DNA of 64,000 nt, taken from positions 18,535,650 through 18,599,649 of the forward strand of contig NC_079887.1 of NCBI RefSeq assembly GCF_029227915.1. The letters run 5' to 3'. Shown in pieces: positions 1 through 10,711 of this stretch (positions are counted from its first letter, which is position 1; the number at the start of each line of letters is the position of its first letter). The translations under genes and the position numbers were made by a program. A model generated the notes under the pieces. That model was not told the origin of the DNA, made no database searches, and saw only the letters and a program-made list of their open reading frames with translations. The stretch comes from Hydractinia symbiolongicarpus (Eukaryota; Cnidaria; Hydrozoa; Anthoathecata; Hydractiniidae).

Positions 1-885
1 TTAAATTGACAGGGCATGTCAAAAGATGGGCCACCGTGTCTAATGATGGTCCGTCCCGTCTTAAGACGGGCCGTGTTCTAAGTTGGGTCAGAATAGTTAC
101 ACCAATACTTGTCATCAAAACCCTCTGGAATAAGCTGACACGTTTTTGGTTCTTAAAAATATGGTATTTTGTGAATGAAAAGTACCATTTTAGATGTATA
201 CGTTAGGTGTCAGGATGGCGATTGAAAGGGGAACGTTATCACTTTATATGGCCAAAATTTCAATGCATAATGACATTACTCTTCAACAAAAAAACCAAAC
301 GACCAAGGTAAAAATTTTCTGTATAAAAAGAAAACGGTTTTTTCTCTCAATAAAAGCGATTTGGAAGAAAGGTTTGTCAGGGGATCAGGACCTAGTGGTC
401 AGAAAGTTAACAAATCCAGCAACTGTGTAGAGCTAAAGCATTATGAAACGGCGATTGTTGTGAAGGTATGTTTAATAGCCTGTTTAGACAAAATTAAGTT
501 GTAGCTATAGCTACCTTGCTTAATCTGGAGCAACTTGCTTTTATGTCCAGGTGTGTGCTTTTTAATTTTTCGATTAGTCTGTTTACAAAAAATAAACTTT
601 TGCATGTGTGTTATTGGTTTTACAAAACAAAAAATAACTCAAACTACTATTCAGTCACTGAGTATAAGTTTATAGATATATAATTATATGTAGACAAAGT
701 GAACGGTTAAGGCTTCCAAATCCGGTTATTGCAGTCCTAACAGCTAACCACTTGCTGTGAAAGTGTTGATACGGCCAAAAGACTGTTGGTGCCAGTTATC
801 AGTTTTACTAGCTTGACACTTGCTGTAACTCTAGCGTAGTAGAAAAGTGTTGCACAGATTTTACTAGTGGTTGAATTTTGTGTAA
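1..885. other. Non-coding, AT-rich left edge
   Basis: I see no gene here. Short open frames exist on the plus strand but none shows a recognisable domain or splice pattern. The stretch may be the decayed 5' part of the BEL/Pao element that follows, but I found no terminal repeat to support that. Confidence 0.4.
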
Positions 886-1826
886 TTGGCTTTTACTCAA
901 GATCTTACTTATAATGGATGTGGATCTTACAGAGAAGACCATCGATCACAAACACTTATCTACTTAAAAAACTGGAATCCCAACATGGTTATTGTTCATG
1001 ATCAACTGGTTCCAATGGAAAGAAATTCTTGTTTTATCTGTAATCAATCTGATCATGTGATGACCAATGGTCCCGCAGGCACAGAAATTGTACAGTATTT
1101 TGTTTGTGAACGCTTTGTCAATAGGTCACCAGCTAAACGATTTTCAGTGCTGAGATCTAAAGGCCTCTGTTTTCAGTGTCTTTTTCCAGGTGCAGAAATG
1201 AATAGAGGCAAACACAAAGAAGGTCATTGTCAAAAGGACTTTATTTGTAAGCATCCTTTGCATGGTAAGTACCCAAGAAAGAAACATATTCTTGTGTGTG
1301 AAGAACACAAGGACAACGAAGAAAATCAAGATGTACTCGACATCTACAAAACCAGATGTATTTTGAGACGATATCAAGTTGAATTACCTTCTTTTGCAAA
1401 GGATATCAAATTGTCACACCATGTTGAAGCAACCAAAAGCTCTAGCTACAAATCAACGTTAATCAACGAAAAGAAAGACAATAAAGCAATCTATATGCTA
1501 CAAACAATCAAGATTGATAATCACCAATACTCGATGTTCTACGATACAGGATGTGGTGATTTTATAAGCAGACTCAATGCTGTTCATAAGCTTGGACAAC
1601 GTGCAGTTCAAGAGTGTACTGGACCGATAACCCTTGGTGGAGTCGGAGGTATCATGACAAAAACACCTCATTGAATATATAGTGTCAGACTAGCTAGTGG
1701 TGTGATGCTGTGATGTCAGGATTATGCATGGAACAAATAACAGCAACGTTCCCAAAATACCCACTTGTTGGAAGAGTAGAGTCTGATATTAAAGAATCAT
1801 ACCTTCAATCAGGAAATGATTATTTT
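886..1826 (+). pseudogene. BEL/Pao retrotransposon fragment (gag zinc knuckles + aspartic protease)
   Basis: This is a truncated piece of a BEL/Pao gag-pol polyprotein. An open frame of about 262 codons carries a cysteine/histidine cluster (CFICNQSDH, then GLCFQCLFPG...H....C and CKHPLHGKYPRKKH) of the kind found ahead of the protease in Pao elements. A retropepsin-like active site, MFYDTGCGDF, follows near residue 220 and a glycine-rich strand (TLGGVGG) near 250. The frame stops at 1674, but the homology resumes in another frame: MSGLCMEQITATFPKYPL is encoded from about 1712 and runs to about 1826. So at least one frameshift is present. Reverse transcriptase, integrase and LTRs are absent from the window, so it cannot move by itself. 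The family call is firm for Pao-type protease and weaker for the exact lineage. Confidence 0.7.
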
Positions 1827-2260
1827 GTTGCATTTTGTATATATTTTTATAAAAAGATTTTGTTTTTTATTGCATTTTGTAAATTTTTAAGAACGTATTT
1901 TTACAAACATTCTGTATATTTCTTGTTGCAAAACATAATGTATTTGAATTTTTGTTGTTTGTTTTTGGCGATCAGTCACAAAATTTGCTCAAAGTCAACA
2001 GCTGATTTGAGAAATAGAGTTGTTTATGCAAAATGTACTTTATTGTCAAAAAGTGAAGGTTTTCACAAAATTATGAAATAAAGTTATGAGAAATACCAAC
2101 ACATTAGTTTTAAAAAAAGATTTAGCACAAAATTTATTTAGTGTTAGATTGAAACAGCTTTTTCTGAAATCCAATTTTATTCTCTAAGAATAAGGTTTTT
2201 GTATTAAAATTAGATGGTTACAATCTGCTTTTATTTTTTTAGATTATATTTAAGTACATT
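1827..2260. other. AT-rich spacer
   Basis: Poly-T and poly-A rich sequence with no supported gene. A pyrimidine tract followed by AG at about 2233-2242 could be a 3' splice site of a 5' UTR intron belonging to the next gene. Confidence 0.35.
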
Positions 2261-3889
2261 ATGCAAAATCGTTTAGAGAGATCTGCGGTTGCATCTGTTC
2301 AAAATGTATTGGACTTTATTCATAATGGACTTCAACAGATAAAAAGAATTACAGATGATGAAAATATTACAGATGCTAATGCAAACGCAAGTCGAAAACA
2401 CCTTGATGACATACAAAGAAATCTAACAAGATTGAATTCTGTCATTAGCAACGACGTATACTTGCAAATATCATCAGAAATAGAAGTTGTGAGACATAAA
2501 GTGGATTTAAAGAGCATACAAGGTAACAATTCAAAAGAAGTTGAAAAAATGCCCAGAAAAAAAAATAACAAAAAAAAGGGCAATGTATTTTGTGACATTA
2601 AAAAGGAAAATGTTATCCATTTTTTGTCACTTGGTTTTACCGTAAAGTCAATTGCAGAGAAGGGACTACTTGGTGGAAAAATGCATCCAAACACCTTGCA
2701 TAACTTCATCCGTAACAACCAAATACAGACACCAAGACAACATTACTCTGACATAACTGATGATGATTTGTCTTCAAAGTTGCATGATTTGTCTTCCCGA
2801 TTTCCTAATTCTGGTGTTCAGGAAATGTTAGCTCTCTTGAGGTCTGAAGATCCCCCTGTCATTGTTCAGAGAAGAAGAGTTACAGAACTTCTGTCCAAAA
2901 TTGATTCAGTTGGCACTGCCAGAAGATGGGCACAGACAATTTCTAGAAGAAAGTATAGTGTTCCGACTCCAAATTCACTTTGACATATTGATACATGCCA
3001 TGCGCTTATTATGTAAGTAACACCATTTTACAATTGTTTTATATTATAATTAAAAATAAATGATACCCTTTTTTAAATTGCTTTAAAGTTAAATATAAAT
3101 TTTTATACTTTTTACAGTTGGAACTTTGTAATTGATGGCTGCATTGATGGGTATTCAAGACTGATACCATATCTCACTATTAACACTGATAATCTAGCTA
3201 CATCAGCTTTTAACGATTTCTTGACAGGTGCTCTTAATTATGGTATTCCAAGTCGTGTACGGGCAGATAAAGGAAGTGAATTTGTACATGTTTGTAAGTT
3301 TATGGAATATGCTAACGGTGGAGATAGAGGAAGCTTTATCCAAGGAAAATCAGTACATAACATCCGAATAGAGCGTTTGTGGAGAGATGTGGCTACAAAA
3401 GTAGTTGATAAGTATTACAAGCTTTTTAAACATATGGAAGACAGTCAAATACTTGATGTCTCTAATAGTGTGCATATGGCTTGTTTACATCGTGTTTTCC
3501 TACCAAGAATCAGGAAAGATTTGGACGATTGGAAAGCAGGATGGAACAACCATAAAATTCGAACAGAAAGAAACCAAACACCCCGTCAACTTTGGTATGG
3601 TGCTAGCACCTTCAATGCAGAACGTAATTTAACATCGATGAACAATATTTATCGAAGGCATGAGGAAGAAACAGTTGCTGAGCTAATCAACACTTTTCGC
3701 ACCGATAATCAGCTGGTGGAACCTTCTAACGTTTCGTATGTCTTAACTCGGTATCCGTTACCTTTGACTGTTGCTGAGCAGGAACTGCTATCACGCGATG
3801 TTGATGTTATGGCAGAGTCAGAAAGCCATGGCATTGATTTATATGCTAAAACATTGAAATATGTCAATGACTGTGTAAATCGACAATAG
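2261..3889 (+). pseudogene. Integrase-type (rve) transposase, two exons, one nonsense codon
   Basis: The gene encodes a DDE integrase-fold protein of the family that contains a W-H-I-D motif followed by DGYSRL, as found in IS3EU-like and other integrase-type DNA transposons. The N-terminal 200 residues hold helical and lysine-rich segments (MPRKKNNKKKG) and an HTH-like stretch. The intron is at 3013-3117 (GTAAGT...TTACAG) and joins the two open frames in phase, giving I-W-N-F-V-I-D-G. Catalytic candidates are the Asp of HID just after the stop, the Asp of VRADKGSEF (about 3265) and the Glu of NIRIERLWRD (about 3370). The only lesion I see is TGA at 2981-2983, exactly where the family has a conserved Trp, so TGG to TGA is the likely change. 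Terminal inverted repeats were not found. It could be a recently disabled transposase or a domesticated relic. Confidence 0.72.
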
Positions 3890-4351
3890 AATGTATTGAG
3901 TTACTGTATTATTGCCAAACTTTGTATTGTTTTTACACCTATTATTTTTTAATAGAAATGAGTAGCACCAACTGTCAATACATACAATTTATATGCGTTC
4001 GTATGTACAAAAGCGAGCCTGTTCTGCAGTTGTTTTGTTAATTATTGATCTTTAAATTACACGTTATATTAATATGGTATTTTTATGCTATTAAAATGGG
4101 TCATTTTTTCCTGTATTTCATGATTTTAGAAAGAAATATGAGGCCGATGTTGTGTTTTTCACTTTAATTAATGAAATATTTAAGTAAATTTTACAATTTT
4201 AAGGTTAAAAATAGGGGTCAAGTTGCATAAATTTAAAAAAAAGTTATTTTCCTTATATATATTTGCAGCTTACATTGTAATTTGGTCCTATTTACATTTT
4301 GAGCTTCTGGTTTCGTGTACATAATTTTGAAATATTTATGTTCATTTTAGC
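3890..4351. other. AT-rich spacer
   Basis: No gene is supported. TTTTAG at 4345-4350, directly before the next ATG, resembles a 3' splice site and may end a 5' UTR intron of the kinase-like gene. Confidence 0.35.
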
Positions 4352-5841
4352 ATGGAAACATCTAGTATAGTTAATGAGATAATTTGTGGCTCATTCAAGA
4401 GTGATGACGATTGTTCTTCTGGTCGTAAAAAGTACCTTTGTCGTATAAGATCTCGTTTGAGAAAAAGTTTAGATGTAAGTATTTTTTACTAATTTAGAGG
4501 TCGATGATATTAAACGATAAAAAAAATTCCGTACATGAAATTTAATAATGTAGATGAGCAGTTTCTTAAAAATGTAATCAACTATTTTAGAAGCAAGTTG
4601 CTGATTTAATAAAATCACACACAAAAGATGAAGTCGTGGAAATGTTAACTGCTCAAATAAGTGAAAAATACCGTACACCAACCTCCAAGGTGAGAAAAAC
4701 TCTATATAAATACAGAAAGAGATAATTGCACTGTTATAAGTACGACAATACTCGTTGTATTTTTAGGAAAGCGTTGTTGAATCGAGGCGTGACAAGGATC
4801 TAAAGGAACAGCTGATTTTAGAAAGAAAAAGATTGAGAAAGCAGAGAATCCTGAATGCAAGATGGTTATGCAAGAATCGGTTCCTTGCGCAGCGTAGCAG
4901 ACAACTAGCAAAGATCAAACTAGATTCTCACTTTTCGTCGAGAACAGTTTTAATGATGGATTCTGCAAACTTTTCGGATTATCTATGTCATGTTGACGAC
5001 GTTTTATTGAATGTAGAACCAAATATAATTGATTTCCCAAACAATACCGGACGTCAGTTAATAGCGTCAACGAACAGATATAATTTATTCAAGTCAGCTC
5101 TTAAAAACGGTGAATTTGTGGTTTTAAAACAACCGTCAGGTAACTTTTCACATGGTAAAGATTTAACCGTCCTCAGTTACGAAACAAAAATACTTACCCT
5201 GATCGGATACCATTTTAACGTCGTATTATGTCATGGGCTGACTTCAACAGATTCAATTTCTGCTTTAGTATTAAGTTATGAATCTGACTTAACTTTAATG
5301 AGTTATTTGCGAAATTTTGCTGTTCTTGAATTGGAGGTTATTAAACGCATGCTTTCAAGTTTAAGCGAAGCCATTTTGTATATCCATCGCAAAGGGATTT
5401 TGCATAATCAAATTGTTCCAGATAACATATGCTTACGACAGAAAAATGAGTTTTACGAACCAGTTGTTGTCGGTTTTTCGTATTCCTGTCGCGCAGATAC
5501 CGCTAAACGATTTACACTTATCCAGCAAAATATTTATAAAGACGCTCTGCATCTCCCAAAAAAGGTAAAGGAAGGCGTTACGGCACCATCTTTTCATTCA
5601 GATGTTTACTCGTAAAGTCGTAGTTGATTTTCATTTAATGAAACTGTAATTTTTTTACAAAAAGGAAACAAACCAGCGTTTGCAAATATTTCTTGTGTTT
5701 TTCCCAAGTCTTAACGTGACCGAGAGACCGCGCTACTTGGCTTTTCACAAAATTCGAACCAACCTTGATCACATCAATGTTTTAAGCCGGAATCTTTCCC
5801 AAAAACGTAGAAAGTTTGTTCAAAGTTGCAATTATAAAAGA
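4352..5841 (+). CDS. Protein-kinase-like (probable pseudokinase) gene, disrupted at its 3' end
   Basis: Three exons join cleanly: 4352-4474, 4591-4689 and 4767-5611, with GTAAGT and GTGAGA donors and TTTTAG acceptors. The first 120 residues are basic and helical and match nothing I recognise. The rest follows the kinase fold: a lysine strand (GEFVVLKQ), a hinge-like segment, then YIHRKGILHNQIVPDNICL, which aligns with the catalytic loop but has HNQ where active kinases have HRD. VVGFSYS replaces DFG. SDVYS matches the subdomain IX motif. The catalytic Asp and the DFG Asp are therefore missing, so phosphotransfer is unlikely. Downstream, 5680-5841 encodes NVTERPRYLAFHK, which resembles subdomain XI, but the phase-2 exon end at 5611 does not read into that frame through the nearest acceptor (5664) and about 40 residues are lacking. 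A Helitron begins at 5842 inside this last exon. Either a degenerating gene or a missing exon explains the break. Confidence 0.6.
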
Positions 5842-6439
5842 CTAGTCGATAAAGCCCGTGGAAAAATCCACTAAAGCAGGATAAAAATTTTGATGTTAAT
5901 GAGATATAAGAATTTAAAGATTTTGCTGACGTCAGCAATGGCCCCGTCAAAACCGATAAATTTTTTTAAGAAATTTGTATACCTGTTGCCTCTATCGTAT
6001 AGATCTTGAAACGCTGATCAAGAAAATGTATAGGATTATGTACTTTTGACAAACGGTTGCAGAGATATTAGGGTTTAAAGGTTTTTGATGACGTCATCAA
6101 CCCACCCATTCCAAAACGGATTTGGGGACCCAGGTTTGAAAAACTTACCCAAATTGGTCCCAGGTTGTCCCTAGTTACCCACGCGGTGAAAAACATTGAC
6201 GTCACCACCTCGTTTCCAAGTTATTTGGCCTCAAAGTTTTAAGTGCATTGTAATGGCTTCACTAACCTTAATTAACTTTCCTTTGACGTCAATACTATTT
6301 TATCGGTAAAGTTTGGTAAATTACAGAACAATTTTATAGGCGATGTTTTATAGAATTTGTTAAAGAAAATTTTGAAGAATGTAATCCACTTTGCAAAAGT
6401 GACAGACAGACACACGAAATTAGCGTATTATTATAGAGA
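5842..6439 (-). mobile_element. Non-autonomous Helitron, 598 bp
   Basis: Read on the minus strand the element starts TCTCTATAATAATACG after an A, and ends with a small hairpin (GTGGA...TCCAC) followed 15 bases later by CTAG and a T. These are the classic Helitron signatures: 5' TC, a 3' hairpin near CTRR, and insertion between A and T without target duplication. It has no coding capacity. Removing it restores a short reading frame across the junction (see findings), which supports the boundaries. The 3' end resembles that of the small Helitron copies at 25971, 33553 and 41171. Confidence 0.8.
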
Positions 6440-7232
6440 TTAATGTGAGAAACGTGGTCAGTAATGCTCATTCCAGGGGCGTTTCAAGTCGGTTCTTGTG
6501 AACCCAGGAACATCTCAAGTTGATTGAATGTTGCTGACCTGTTTCTTATATTGGTATATTGCAGCTGAATCCACACGCTTCTAACGGAAAAAAATTCTGA
6601 CATATCACCCTAATTTCCTTTGTCTAACAAAAAATGGTACCACAACTGTTTTGGCGCAATTCCATAACTGCTACGGACTCGAAATGTGATTATAAAGAAA
6701 GGGCAAATGCGTTTTATTTTTATCTATTTTGTTTCCGTGAATAACATACGTAGAAAGGATGTTTTTTATTTCAAAATCAGCTACCTAAAATTTTACAGAC
6801 CGTTCTAATGTGTTTAGAGTTGTCCCAGGTCAACTTTCAGAATACAACATGTTGTTCATGTTCAACATGTTCATTTTTCCATTATATAAATAAAAAAGAT
6901 ATGTCTAGCAATTAGCTTAGAATACAATAGATTAGGTTCAGAATTATTTTATCGGTTCTCATAATGAAAAATGTCAAGCTAACTTTTTTTTATTTTGATG
7001 ACATGTTATTTGGATCAAAAAAGCTTCTTCGATCGAGTTATCTAACCAGCTGAAATAGGAAAAACAACATTCTAAATACGAAGTAGCAATGTTTTACTTC
7101 TTGTTAACAATACTCCTAAGGCATTTTTTTGTGTATGGATGCTTTATAAAAATCAAGACACACACTATCAATCTTTTGTAAACACGGCTTTAGAATTCCC
7201 CGTTCCCACTATGCGATAAATACGCAATGCAT
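6440..7232. other. Spacer without a supported gene
   Basis: AT-rich sequence. The first nine bases, TTAATGTGA, would supply the last codons and stop of the kinase-like gene if the Helitron were removed. I see nothing else of note. Confidence 0.4.
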
Positions 7233-7553
7233 TCATGTAGTTGTAGCCAACATAATAAACAATACAATTCTTTCGTCGTACCAAGTATCTGATAATGACT
7301 GTTGCAACGTGGTCGATTCAATTTGAGCAACATCTACATGTGACATCTGAAGTTTGCGTGTAACGAAATCTTGATCATCATACTTACGCAAATTAAGTTC
7401 TAAAGAATAATTTAATGATTCTACCACTCCACTGACAACTTGTCTAATTTCTATTTGGTCTACTTCCAAATTATTATATGCCGCAATTGACATAATTATT
7501 ACTTTCCAATAAATTGGCAAAAGCAACACCTTGACCCAAAGCAAAAAAATCAT
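7233..7553 (-). CDS. Possible exon of an unidentified minus-strand gene
   Basis: A 106-codon minus-strand frame has a balanced composition with acidic and polar residues (NNLEVDQIEIRQVV, then LSDTWYDERIVLF) that looks more protein-like than the surrounding AT-rich shadows. The segment ending TWYDER recalls the extracellular domain of Cys-loop receptors, but the match is weak and I do not assign a function. AG dinucleotides after T-rich tracts at its 5' side could be acceptors. A candidate upstream exon lies at 9305-9448, on the far side of the giant microsatellite. Without transcript evidence this remains tentative. Confidence 0.2.
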   Translation of the reverse strand: MIFLLWVKVLLLPIYWKVIIMSIAAYNNLEVDQIEIRQVVSGVVESLNYSLELNLRKYDDQDFVTRKLQMSHVDVAQIESTTLQQSLSDTWYDERIVLFIMLATTT

Positions 7554-7878
7554 CGCTTAGTTTTTTAATTTTTTTTGTGCTTGACACAAATGTACGTAAA
7601 CAGTGTATCTATCTTTCCTCATTGAAGCAACTACAAAACTTTTCACAATGAAGGATAAAGTTCCTCTCTCTTAATTGTCGAAGCTCTCTCCTGAAACCAT
7701 ATAGCCATGTATTTTTTCGTTAGTAATCTCTCTAAATACTTGTACCCGTGCAAGAGTTTTTAGAAAAACTAGGGTCCAAGGTTGTTGTTGATAAAATATT
7801 TGAGGATGTATCTTTAGGCTGTAATAATTTGTTTATGGTGCTACTTATTTAAAAATGGAATCACAGTATAATGGCGTG
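7554..7878. other. Spacer before microsatellite
   Basis: No gene is supported on either strand. Confidence 0.4.
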
Positions 7879-9304
7879 ATCCATCCATCCATCCATCCAT
7901 CCATCCATCCATCCATCCATCCATCCATCCATCCATCCATCCATCCATCCATCCATCCATCCATCCATCCATCCATCCATCCATCCATCCATCCATCCAT
8001 CCATCCATCCATCCATCCATCCATCCATCCATCCATCCATCCATCCATCCATCCATCCATCCATCCATCCATCCATCCATCCATCCATCCATCCATCCAT
8101 CCATCCATCCATCCATCCATCCATCCATCCATCCATCCATCCATCCATCCATCCATCCATCCATCCATCCATCCATCCATCCATCCATCCATCCATCCAT
8201 CCATCCATCCATCCATCCATCCATCCATCCATCCATCCATCCATCCATCCATCCATCCATCCATCCATCCATCCATCCATCCATCCATCCATCCATCCAT
8301 CCATCCATCCATCCATCCATCCATCCATCCATCCATCCATCCATCCATCCATCCATCCATCCATCCATCCATCCATCCATCCATCCATCCATCCATCCAT
8401 CCATCCATCCATCCATCCATCCATCCATCCATCCATCCATCCATCCATCCATCCATCCATCCATCCATCCATCCATCCATCCATCCATCCATCCATCCAT
8501 CCATCCATCCATCCATCCATCCATCCATCCATCCATCCATCCATCCATCCATCCATCCATCCATCCATCCATCCATCCATCCATCCATCCATCCATCCAT
8601 CCATCCATCCATCCATCCATCCATCCATCCATCCATCCATCCATCCATCCATCCATCCATCCATCCATCCATCCATCCATCCATCCATCCATCCATCCAT
8701 CCATCCATCCATCCATCCATCCATCCATCCATCCATCCATCCATCCATCCATCCATCCATCCATCCATCCATCCATCCATCCATCCATCCATCCATCCAT
8801 CCATCCATCCATCCATCCATCCATCCATCCATCCATCCATCCATCCATCCATCCATCCATCCATCCATCCATCCATCCATCCATCCATCCATCCATCCAT
8901 CCATCCATCCATCCATCCATCCATCCATCCATCCATCCATCCATCCATCCATCCATCCATCCATCCATCCATCCATCCATCCATCCATCCATCCATCCAT
9001 CCATCCATCCATCCATCCATCCATCCATCCATCCATCCATCCATCCATCCATCCATCCATCCATCCATCCATCCATCCATCCATCCATCCATCCATCCAT
9101 CCATCCATCCATCCATCCATCCATCCATCCATCCATCCATCCATCCATCCATCCATCCATCCATCCATCCATCCATCCATCCATCCATCCATCCATCCAT
9201 CCATCCATCCATCCATCCATCCATCCATCCATCCATCCATCCATCCATCCATCCATCCATCCATCCATCCATCCATCCATCCATCCATCCATCCATCCAT
9301 CCAT
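7879..9304. repeat. Giant perfect (CCAT)n microsatellite, 1,426 bp
   Basis: About 356 uninterrupted tetranucleotide units with no visible substitution. Because four is not a multiple of three and no frame contains a stop, every frame is open (HPSI repeats on plus, WMDG repeats on minus). These are artefacts of the repeat and are not annotated as proteins. The tract lies between an unidentified minus-strand frame and the start of the large Helitron. The true length may differ from the assembled length. Confidence 0.97.
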
Positions 9305-9448
9305 GACTGTCCCTCGGTCCCAACTGCTTTTTTTATTAGAATCAAAATCTTTGCATTCTTCTTCAATGAATGATTTGACGTCCTCAGTTACAACTTTTGA
9401 GCATGTCACCATTATTAGCAAAGTGATAATTTTGTCTAATGACGCCAT
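9305..9448 (-). CDS. Possible first exon with a signal-peptide-like start
   Basis: A minus-strand ATG at 9448 opens [19 protein letters not shown], which has a short n-region, a hydrophobic core and small residues like a secretory signal. A charged stretch follows ([14 protein letters not shown]) before the frame runs into the CCAT repeat. If real, the exon should end before 9304 and splice over the microsatellite to the left. GT dinucleotides are present at the end of the hydrophobic stretch and near the repeat edge, but none is a strong donor. This is a suggestion only. Confidence 0.18.
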
Positions 9449-9583
9449 TGTGTCAGGAATTTAGTAGTGAATTTATCGGTGAAATTACAAAATGACAGAG
9501 GTTTCTCTAGCTTTTAAGATTTTTTTTTTCGATCACACGTTACCATCGCTAATATGAACCCCGCATAAAAAAGCTGTCGCCGT

Positions 9584-9895
9584 ATGGTACTTTTACTTTC
9601 TGATGTTAAAACTAATCCCGGGCCTTGCACTATTCTAAAGTCGGTACAGGGATCTTTTCATCAAGAGGATGTTAGGCTTGGAAATTTTACTGGTACACAA
9701 TGTATGTGTAATTCCCTGTTTGCAATCGTTTTGTCGGCTCTTAAAAAAGTTTCTTTTTGGAATCCAGGTGATCTTGATCATATCCTTTACAAAGGAACAA
9801 ACTGGAACACAAACCTAGGATACACAAACAAAGCGCAACTGAGCTCCCAAATAGTTTGGTTCTTGAAAATGAGGTCATACAAATACAAAGTTTAG
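9584..9895 (+). pseudogene. Helitron N-terminus: 2A-like peptide + cysteine protease domain (first part)
   Basis: The frame opens MVLLLSDVKTNPGPC. DVKTNPGP matches the 2A ribosome-skipping consensus D-V/I-E-x-N-P-G-P except for Lys in place of Glu, and it is placed directly at the N-terminus behind a short hydrophobic run. After it comes VQGSFHQEDVRLGNFTGTQC, which resembles the start of the C76 (herpes tegument-type) deubiquitinase-like proteases found in several transposon polyproteins. The Cys of GTQC is the candidate nucleophile. The frame is lost near 9845, and homology continues in the +1-shifted frame from about 9841. Whether the K variant can still skip is unknown. Confidence 0.6.
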
Positions 9896-10711
9896 AAAAT
9901 GTTTCTCATATTATTACAGACGATAGCACTTTATTACGCAATTTTCATAATTCATCTGAATCCGATAAAGGGCAAGGAATGCTGGGCATTATTAGCGGCG
10001 TTAGTTTTGCTATAGTTTGGGACCACCCACAAATTTATTTATTTGATCCTCATAGCCGAACTAGTTTAGGACAAATAACTGAACAGGGTACGTCAGTCGT
10101 TTTAAAATTTGATTCTTTGCAACATGTTGAAAACTACATACGCGAAATATACGTCACCCCTGGCGAAGCAATGTGTCTTGAAACTCAATATTTCAAAATA
10201 CTCACAACTGAACAGATAACTGGTAAGATTATGCTTAACATTCGCATAAAAAGAAAACTAGATCAATCAGAGAGAGGCCGAGTGAAACAAAAAAATTCAA
10301 TAGGCAAATATCAGAAAACGGAACACGGCCAAGCTAAGTTGAGCGAGTCGATAAGCAAATATCGGAATACGAAACAGGGGCAAGCTAAGATGAAAAAGTC
10401 AATAGCCAAATATCAGAAAACAGAAAAGGGACACGCTAAGATAAAAGAGTCGATAGGCAAATATCAAAATACAGTAAATGGTCGATCCAAGCTAAGAGAG
10501 TCGAAAAGTAAATACAAAAGAACGGAACAGGGCCAAGTGAAGCAAAGGGAGTCCGTAGGTAAATATCGGGAAACTGAGCAGGGCCAACAGGCACAAAAAA
10601 CTGCAAAGAAACGCCATATAGGGGAAGGTAAAGCAACAAAACGGAAGCGTGTTAACAATCTGCCTGATTTTGATGAAAAAATAAACCAATTTAAAAAATG
10701 CATTTGGGAAT
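9841..10711 (+). pseudogene. Helitron protease (second part) and 17-residue repeat linker
   Basis: This frame carries the rest of the cysteine-protease domain. FAIVWDHPQIYLFDPHSR has the Asp-x-His signature (DPH) that would complete a Cys-His-Asp site with the Cys encoded upstream. From about 10273 the protein changes to a basic, low-complexity region built from 17-residue units of the form G-K-Y-Q-x-T-E-x-G-Q-A-K. This ends in KKRHIGEGKATKRKRV, a likely nuclear-targeting or DNA-contact segment. The frame is lost near 10709, just where DUF6570 begins. Confidence 0.6.
10273..10610 (+). repeat. 51-bp coding tandem repeats
   Basis: Six to seven imperfect 51-bp units, each giving a 17-residue repeat with SKY or GKY followed by T-E-x-G-Q. 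Divergence between units suggests they are old. They form the basic linker of the Helitron protein. Confidence 0.8.

Noticed and set aside
7841-9448. Very long open frames on both strands encoding HPSI or WMDG repeats
   Set aside because: They are produced by the stop-free CCAT tetranucleotide repeat in every frame and have no other coding evidence.
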